Source of the DNA: Aquimonas sp.
GTDB lineage: Bacteria; Pseudomonadota; Gammaproteobacteria; Xanthomonadales; Xanthomonadaceae
Reading direction: 5' to 3'
Assembly: GCA_022241605.1 (NCBI GenBank)
Contig: JAKOMQ010000004.1
Location: 92,216 to 156,215, forward strand
DNA length: 64,000 bases
Part shown: positions 59,463 through 64,000 of the stretch, piece after piece
How positions within the stretch are numbered: position 1 is the stretch's first letter
How the letters are laid out: each line of letters begins with the position of its first letter
Program-made: the position numbers and the translations under genes
The notes under the pieces: model-generated
Seen by the model: the letters and a program-made list of their open reading frames with translations, nothing else
The model's database searches: none
What the model was told of the DNA's origin: nothing

Positions 59463-60689
59463 ATGTCCAGCCCCGCCGCCGCCGACGCACTGCTTGCCAC
59501 CGCACGCCGTCGCTACCTTCCGATCTACCGCCCGCGCGAGCTGATCCTGGAGCGCGGCGAGGGTTCGCGGGTGTGGGACAGTGCCGGCCGCGATTACATC
59601 GACCTGGCCGGTGGTATCGCGGTCAACGCGCTCGGCCATGCCGACCCCGACCTGCGCGCAGCGCTCATCGAGCAGAGCGCCAAGCTCTGGCATACCAGCA
59701 ATATCTTCTACAGCGAGCCGCCGGTGCGCCTGGCCGCGGAGCTTGCAGAGGCCTCGGGCTTCGCTGAGCGGGTGTTCCTGTGCAATTCGGGCGCCGAAGC
59801 CAACGAGGCCGCGATCAAGCTTGCCCGCAAGCACGCGGCCGCACGGGGCCGGGCGCCCGAGCAGCGCGTGATCCTCACCTTCCGCGGCAGCTTTCATGGC
59901 CGCACGCTGGCGACCATCACTGCGACCGCCCAGCCCAAGTACCAGGAGGGTTTTGAGCCTCTACCCGGCGGTTTCCGTTACGTCGATTTCAACGACGTCG
60001 CGGCCTTCGATGCGGCCTTTGATGCCGACGTCTGTGCCGTGCTGGTTGAGCCCATCCAGGGCGAGGGCGGAGTGATGCCGGCCGCCGCCGGCTTTCTGCA
60101 GCACCTGCGCCGTCGCTGCGATGAGACGGGCGCGCTGCTGATGCTGGACGAGATCCAGTGCGGCATGGGCCGCACGGGCCGCCTGTTCGCCTGCCATGTC
60201 GAGGGGGTCGAGCCGGACACCGTCAGCCTGGCCAAGTCCCTGGGCGGCGGGTTTCCGATCGGCGCGCTGCTGGTCGGCAAGCACGCCGCAGACAGCCTCG
60301 GCTTCGGTTCCCACGGCACCACTTTCGGCGGCAACCCGCTGGCGGCGGCGGTGGCGCGCGTGGCCCTGGCAAAGCTGAGCTCGCTCGAGCTGCTGGCCAA
60401 TGTCGAGGCGCGCGGCGCCCAGCTGGTCGCGGGGCTTCACGACATCAACAGCCGACTCGGTGTCTTCAGCGGGGTGCGCGGGCGCGGGCTGATGCAGGGC
60501 GCGGTGCTGCTGGACACGCATGTGGCGCGCCCCCCCGAAATCCTCGACGCGGCGGCCGGCGAAGGTCTGCTGATCCTGTCGGCCGGCGTAGGCGTGCTGC
60601 GCTTCGTCCCCGCGCTCAACATCCGTGAGGATGAGCTCGCCGAAGGCCTGCAGCGGCTGGAGCGTGCGCTGCGGGCGGTGTTTGGCTGA
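59463..60689 (+). CDS. argD: Acetylornithine aminotransferase family
   Basis: 408 residues. Class III PLP aminotransferase, ornithine/acetylornithine branch: VWDSAGRDYIDLAGGIAVNALGH, FLCNSGAEANEAAIKLARKH, TFRGSFHGRTLATITAT, VEPIQGEGGV, and the PLP Lys in SLAKSLGGGFPIGALL. It would transfer an amino group between N-acetylornithine (or succinylornithine) and glutamate in arginine synthesis or breakdown. No other arg genes are close. Start at ATG 59463 opens MSSPAAADALLATARRRYLP. Confidence 0.85.
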   Translation: MSSPAAADALLATARRRYLPIYRPRELILERGEGSRVWDSAGRDYIDLAGGIAVNALGHADPDLRAALIEQSAKLWHTSNIFYSEPPVRLAAELAEASGFAERVFLCNSGAEANEAAIKLARKHAAARGRAPEQRVILTFRGSFHGRTLATITATAQPKYQEGFEPLPGGFRYVDFNDVAAFDAAFDADVCAVLVEPIQGEGGVMPAAAGFLQHLRRRCDETGALLMLDEIQCGMGRTGRLFACHVEGVEPDTVSLAKSLGGGFPIGALLVGKHAADSLGFGSHGTTFGGNPLAAAVARVALAKLSSLELLANVEARGAQLVAGLHDINSRLGVFSGVRGRGLMQGAVLLDTHVARPPEILDAAAGEGLLILSAGVGVLRFVPALNIREDELAEGLQRLERALRAVFG

Positions 60690-60733
60690 AGCCGCGATTC
60701 CGCAGCGGGTGGGTCCCGCTCCGTCGCGCTCCC

Positions 60734-62020
60734 TCAACCGCCTTTTGCTTCCTTGAAGGCCTCGCGCGCTGCCGCCACGGTGGCCTCGATATCGGCCTTG
60801 CTGTGGGCGGCGGAAATGAAGCCCGCCTCGTAGGCAGACGGCGCGAAATACACGCCACGCTTGAGCAGGCCGTGGAAGAAGCGATTGAAGGCCGCGATAT
60901 CGCAGGCCGTGGCCTGGGCAAAGCTCTCCACCTTTTGGTCGGTGAAGAACAGGCCGAACATGCCCGGCACGCGATTGGTGGTGACTGCAACGCCCGCGTC
61001 GCGGGCTGCGGCTTCGAGCCCATCGCAGAGCAGGTTGGTTTTGCGCATCAGGCCTTCGTGGAATCCCGGTGCCTGCAGCAGCTCCAGCGTGGCCAGGCCC
61101 GCTGCCATCGCCACCGGGTTGCCGGACAGGGTGCCCGCCTGGTAGATCGGGCCGGAGGGTGCGATCTGCGACATGATTTCGCGCCGCCCACCGTAGGCCC
61201 CGACCGGCATGCCGCCGCCGATGATCTTGCCGAAGGTGCTCAGGTCCGGGGTCACGGAATACAGCGCCTGCGCGCCGCCAAGGGCCACTCGGAAGCCGGT
61301 CATGACTTCATCGAAGATCAGCAGCGCGCCGTACTTCGTGCACAGATCCCGAAGATGCTGCAGATAGCCCGGCTTGGGCAGGATGCAGTTCATGTTGCCG
61401 GCGATCGGCTCGATGATCAGGCCAGCGATTTCGCTGCCGCTTTGCTCGAACAGGGCAGTTGCCGCATCGAAGTCGTTGTAGGCCAGCGTCAGGGTGAGGT
61501 CGGCCAGGCCGCTGGGCACCCCGGGCGAGGTCGGCACGCCGAAGGTCAACATTCCTGACCCTGCCTTGACCAGAAAGGCATCGCCATGGCCGTGGTAGCA
61601 GCCTTCGAACTTCACCAACCGCGAGCGTCCCGTGTAGCCGCGCGCCAGCCGGATGGCCGACATGGTGGCCTCGGTGCCCGAGTTGACCATGCGGCTCATT
61701 TCCATGGAAGGCACCAGTCGCGCCACGGTTTCGGCCATGGTCACCTCCAGCGGATTCGGCACGCCGAAGCTGAGACCGCTGGCAGCCGTGCGGGTCACCG
61801 CTTCCAACACCTTGGGATGCGCATGGCCGGCGATCATCGGACCCCAGCTGCCGATATAGTCGATGTAGCGCTGATCCTCGACGTCCCAGAGGTAGGCACC
61901 CTCGGCGCGGTTGGCGAAGAAAGGTTCGCCGCCGACCGAGCGGAACGCGCGTACGGGAGAGTTCACGCCTCCCGGCATCAGGTCCTGAGCGCGCGTGAAA
62001 AGTTCATGGTTGGTGCTCAT
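60734..62020 (-). CDS. hemL: Glutamate-1-semialdehyde 2,1-aminomutase
   Basis: 428 residues (E. coli 426). Makes 5-aminolevulinate from glutamate-1-semialdehyde in the C5 haem pathway. [19 protein letters not shown] at the N-terminus, [20 protein letters not shown], and the PLP Lys in [20 protein letters not shown]. The ATG at 62020 is preferred: AAGGA lies 8 nt upstream, whereas the in-frame ATG at 62029 overlaps the thiE stop and has AAGG directly against it. Co-transcribed with thiE. Confidence 0.95.
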   Translation of the reverse strand: MSTNHELFTRAQDLMPGGVNSPVRAFRSVGGEPFFANRAEGAYLWDVEDQRYIDYIGSWGPMIAGHAHPKVLEAVTRTAASGLSFGVPNPLEVTMAETVARLVPSMEMSRMVNSGTEATMSAIRLARGYTGRSRLVKFEGCYHGHGDAFLVKAGSGMLTFGVPTSPGVPSGLADLTLTLAYNDFDAATALFEQSGSEIAGLIIEPIAGNMNCILPKPGYLQHLRDLCTKYGALLIFDEVMTGFRVALGGAQALYSVTPDLSTFGKIIGGGMPVGAYGGRREIMSQIAPSGPIYQAGTLSGNPVAMAAGLATLELLQAPGFHEGLMRKTNLLCDGLEAAARDAGVAVTTNRVPGMFGLFFTDQKVESFAQATACDIAAFNRFFHGLLKRGVYFAPSAYEAGFISAAHSKADIEATVAAAREAFKEAKGG

Positions 62021-62025
62021 GCGGA

Positions 62026-62649
62026 TCATCCTTGGAACTCGGGAAACGCCACGCGCAGCTCGCGCACGGCGGCGGCCGGGTCGGCCGATTCATAAACATG
62101 GCTGATGACGGCCAAAAGGTCGGCGCCGGCAGCAACAAGCGCCGGCGCCTGCGCTGGAGTGATCCCGCCGATGGCGACCCTGGGCAGTCCCAGTTGCGCA
62201 GCTTCCGTCAAGAGAAGCGGATCGGCCCGTGCCGCGGCGGGCTTGGTCGGCGATGGGCCAAAGGTGCCAAACGCGACATAGCTTGCGCCTTGAGCCTTCG
62301 CCTCGTGCGCGTTCTCGATGCTCGCGTAGCAGGAAGCGCCAAGCACGGCATGCGAACCAAGACGGTGTCGCGCCTCCGAAAGGCTGCCGTCCTTGCTTCC
62401 CAGGTGCACCCCGGCTGCGCCGATTGCGAGCGCGAGAGGGACATCATCGTTGATGATCAGAGGTACGTGATGGCGGCGACAGGCTTGCAGCAAGGCCTCG
62501 GCCTGATACCGGCGCAGGTCTTGGTCGGGGGACTTGCTGCGGTATTGCAGCAGCGCCAAGCCAGCAGCCAACGCCGCCTCGCTCTGGTCGAGCAGGCGTG
62601 TGGTGTCGCGGGTATTGGGAGTGATCAGGTAGACGCCGCGCAGGGCCAT
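62026..62649 (-). CDS. thiE: Thiamine-phosphate synthase
   Basis: 207 residues. Joins HMP-pyrophosphate and thiazole phosphate to thiamine monophosphate. TIM barrel with [46 protein letters not shown] and [23 protein letters not shown] at 62649. No TPP riboswitch is seen in the 72-bp gap to the divergent rubredoxin gene. hemL follows 5 bp downstream. Confidence 0.93.
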   Translation of the reverse strand: MALRGVYLITPNTRDTTRLLDQSEAALAAGLALLQYRSKSPDQDLRRYQAEALLQACRRHHVPLIINDDVPLALAIGAAGVHLGSKDGSLSEARHRLGSHAVLGASCYASIENAHEAKAQGASYVAFGTFGPSPTKPAAARADPLLLTEAAQLGLPRVAIGGITPAQAPALVAAGADLLAVISHVYESADPAAAVRELRVAFPEFQG

Positions 62650-62721
62650 GAAGGGCGTTGCTGTTCGCCTAGGGGCAAGCGTGGAAGAATACCAGCCCTC
62701 AGCAAGCAGCCCGGAAATCGA

Positions 62722-62922
62722 ATGAGCTCTGTCAATCCTCACCCCGCCGGAACCCGCCACTGGATGTGCGTCGTGTGCGGTTTCATCTACAGCGAAGCGG
62801 TCGGGCTACCCGAGGATGGCATCCCGGCTGGCACCGCGTGGGAGGACATCCCTGAGACATGGCTCTGCCCCGATTGCGGCGTGACGAAGGCCGACTTCGA
62901 GATGGTCGAAATCGAAGGCTGA
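62722..62922 (+). CDS. Rubredoxin
   Basis: 66 residues, small Fe(SCys)4 electron carrier. Two knuckles [14 protein letters not shown] and [15 protein letters not shown] supply the four Cys; aromatic core residues (Trp, Tyr, Phe) are conserved. A 10-residue N-terminal extension precedes the fold. Partner in electron transfer unknown, often an alkane hydroxylase or rubredoxin reductase. Divergent from thiE. Confidence 0.95.
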   Translation: MSSVNPHPAGTRHWMCVVCGFIYSEAVGLPEDGIPAGTAWEDIPETWLCPDCGVTKADFEMVEIEG

Positions 62923-62947
62923 ACGAGCAGCGTCGAGCGCAAGCTGC

Positions 62948-63403
62948 TCAGGGAGCTCCCACGATCGGGACGCCCGCGGAGAACACCAGCTCATCGCCTA
63001 CTTGCGCCCCGATCTCGCGCGCTCTCCCGGAGTTCAGCTCGAGCACATACTGAGCCGCGCCACGGCTGGGGTAAACGGGACAACTGACGCTGCGGCAGGG
63101 GGGCACCTCACGCGCTACCGACACCAGGCGTCGGTCGGCGTCGAAGTAGAGGATGTCGAGGGGTATCAGGGTGTTCTTCATCCAAAACGCAAGCGGCTCC
63201 TGGCGAGGGAAGACGAACAGCATGCCTTGGTCTTTCGCGAGCGACTCGCGGTGCATCAACCCGAGCTGCCGGGCGGGCTCGTCTGCAGCAAGCTCAACAT
63301 GGAAGCGGTGTCCGCGCAGCTCGACCCAATGCTCTGGTTGAGCGCGGCAGGCGCTGACCGCTAGCGCCAGAAGCAAGCTCAGCAGGACTGATGATCGGGT
63401 CAT
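62948..63403 (-). CDS. DUF192 family lipoprotein
   Basis: 151 residues from ATG 63403. Signal with lipobox AVSAC, lipidated Cys19, then a DUF192 domain: VELAADEPARQLGLMHRESL, GMLFVFPRQEPLAFWMKNT, IPLDILYFDADRRLVSV and AAQYVLELNSG. Family function is unknown; members are small beta-rich envelope or exported proteins. It converges on the rubredoxin gene with a 25-bp gap. The upstream start at 63487 would hide the signal peptide. Confidence 0.9.
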   Translation of the reverse strand: MTRSSVLLSLLLALAVSACRAQPEHWVELRGHRFHVELAADEPARQLGLMHRESLAKDQGMLFVFPRQEPLAFWMKNTLIPLDILYFDADRRLVSVAREVPPCRSVSCPVYPSRGAAQYVLELNSGRAREIGAQVGDELVFSAGVPIVGAP

Positions 63404-63492
63404 GGGGTGTGCCTCGCCGGATGCGGAAGCGCGTAACGTTAACGGATCCGCGGGGGGTGTGGCTCGACGGCAACTTTCTTCCAGCATCCCTC

Positions 63493-63520
63493 TTTACAAC
63501 TTTGAAAAGCGGCATATACT
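63493..63520 (+). promoter_or_regulatory. rRNA operon promoter P1
   Basis: TTTACA (63493-63498), 16-bp spacer, TATACT (63515-63520), then a GC-rich discriminator with GGCTCCC, typical of stringently controlled rRNA promoters. Confidence 0.75.
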
Positions 63521-63592
63521 GTTCGGCTCCCACGGACGAGACGGCTGGCGCAGCGGATCGTTGGAAGGCGGAAAGAAGTTTCGGTTGAGGTG

Positions 63593-63620
63593 TTGACGGA
63601 AGCGGAATCTGCTGTAAGAT
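63593..63620 (+). promoter_or_regulatory. rRNA operon promoter P2
   Basis: TTGACG (63593-63598), 16-bp spacer, TAAGAT (63615-63620), then GGTGGGCTCCCTCGGGCGAG. Exactly 100 bp after P1 and with the same downstream sequence pattern. Confidence 0.75.
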
Positions 63621-63670
63621 GGTGGGCTCCCTCGGGCGAGACGCTCGGCAGGCCGGAAGGCTGGGGAACA

Positions 63671-63681
63671 GATCTTTGACA
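63671..63681 (+). promoter_or_regulatory. rRNA antitermination boxA
   Basis: GATCTTTGACA resembles boxA (TGCTCTTTAACA), 138 bp upstream of the 16S start, where the Nus complex loads on the nascent transcript. Confidence 0.6.
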
Positions 63682-63818
63682 GTGTGCGCAGGAAATTTGT
63701 GCGGACGCCCGCGGGTGGAGTGATTAGTCCATCTGTGAGTGTCAACCAAGAGTCAGCAATGAACGCTTGGGACAGGCACTTCAGCTCAAAGCTTCAAGGC
63801 CTTCGGGTCTGCAAGATT

Positions 63819-64000
63819 TAACTGAAGAGTTTGATCCTGGCTCAGATTGAACGCTGGCGGCATGCCTAACACATGCAAGTCGAACGGCAGCGCGGGGGCA
63901 ACCCTGGCGGCGAGTGGCGGACGGGTGAGGAATGCATAGGAATCTGCCCGGTTGTGGGGGATAACGTAGGGAAACTTACGCTAATACCGCATACGACCTT
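63819..64000 (+). rRNA. rrs: 16S ribosomal RNA, 5' end (runs off the window)
   Basis: Contains the universal 5' segment GAAGAGTTTGATCCTGGCTC followed by AGATTGAACGCTGGCGGCAT and CCTAACACATGCAAGTCGAA. The 5' end is placed by alignment to E. coli numbering and is good to a few bases. The V1 region is short and fits Xanthomonadales. Only about 180 nt are in the window. Confidence 0.97.

Noticed and set aside
62650..62721. TPP riboswitch before thiE
   Set aside because: The gap is only 72 bp and lacks the conserved thi-box motifs.

Overview
The window is high-GC, densely coded chromosome of a gammaproteobacterium, most probably of the Xanthomonadales (Lysobacterales). The signs are gene orders that I recall from that group (rubredoxin / thiE / hemL; ruvC-ruvA-ruvB-ybgC-tolQRAB-pal-cpoB-queE-queC; fabA-fabB), a Thermus-type isocitrate dehydrogenase, short intergenic repeats of the GGGATTCGGGATTGGGG type, and the start of a 16S rRNA gene. 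Nearly everything is housekeeping. There is no prophage, CRISPR array or large island, and the only recognisable insertion sequence is decayed.

Layout. 1-811: tail of a fumarylacetoacetate hydrolase-family gene and maiA (tyrosine / homogentisate breakdown). 996-2728: fabB and fabA (unsaturated fatty acid synthesis) with a readable promoter. 2834-5070: a divergent, probably zinc-controlled module (DUF1826 protein, a 74-residue unknown, a COG0523 metallochaperone GTPase). 5326-9618: a CoA-transferase and two tandem TraB/GumN-like secreted proteins. 9897-15629: icd with a divergent winged-helix regulator, typA, a peptidyl-prolyl isomerase and a cation antiporter. 15827-29245 is a long minus-strand run: aspS, an alpha/beta hydrolase, a truncated yebC, ruvCAB, ybgC, tolQRAB-pal-cpoB, queE, queC and tRNA-Lys. 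29463-40817: a TPR methyltransferase, a lipoprotein, a zinc-ribbon protein, a four-gene cassette (membrane-anchored DJ-1-like protein, response regulator, histidine kinase, phospholipid methyltransferase-like protein), an ABC-F ATPase, tRNA-Asn, a pseudopilin and uvrB. 40919-41930: a dead IS3-family element. 42124-57352: trpE, a cupin, fadE with a divergent TetR gene, pckG, an unknown secreted protein, a double-GAF GGDEF-EAL protein and ppc. 57556-63403: a small kinase, a trans-sulfuration enzyme, an argD-like aminotransferase, hemL, thiE, rubredoxin and a DUF192 lipoprotein. 63493-64000: tandem rRNA promoters, boxA and the 5' end of the 16S rRNA gene.

How the parts work together. The central-carbon genes icd, pckG, ppc and fadE fit growth on fatty and amino acids, with interconversion of PEP, pyruvate and oxaloacetate. 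The ruv-tol block joins Holliday-junction resolution with the envelope-constriction machine, as in many Gammaproteobacteria.

The less ordinary content lies between and inside the genes: a small dispersed element with imperfect terminal inverted repeats (four copies, three at gene 3' ends); nested inverted repeats between ruvB and ruvA; a yebC fragment whose stop overlaps the ruvC start, with a hairpin over the ruvC ribosome-binding site; several protein families that have lost signature residues (TraB-like pair, cysteine-dioxygenase-like cupin, histidine kinase); and unassigned palindromes in regulatory positions. I saw no clear multi-gene defence or mobile system. The best candidates for new biology are the zinc module with its small protein and the DJ-1 / two-component / methyltransferase cassette.
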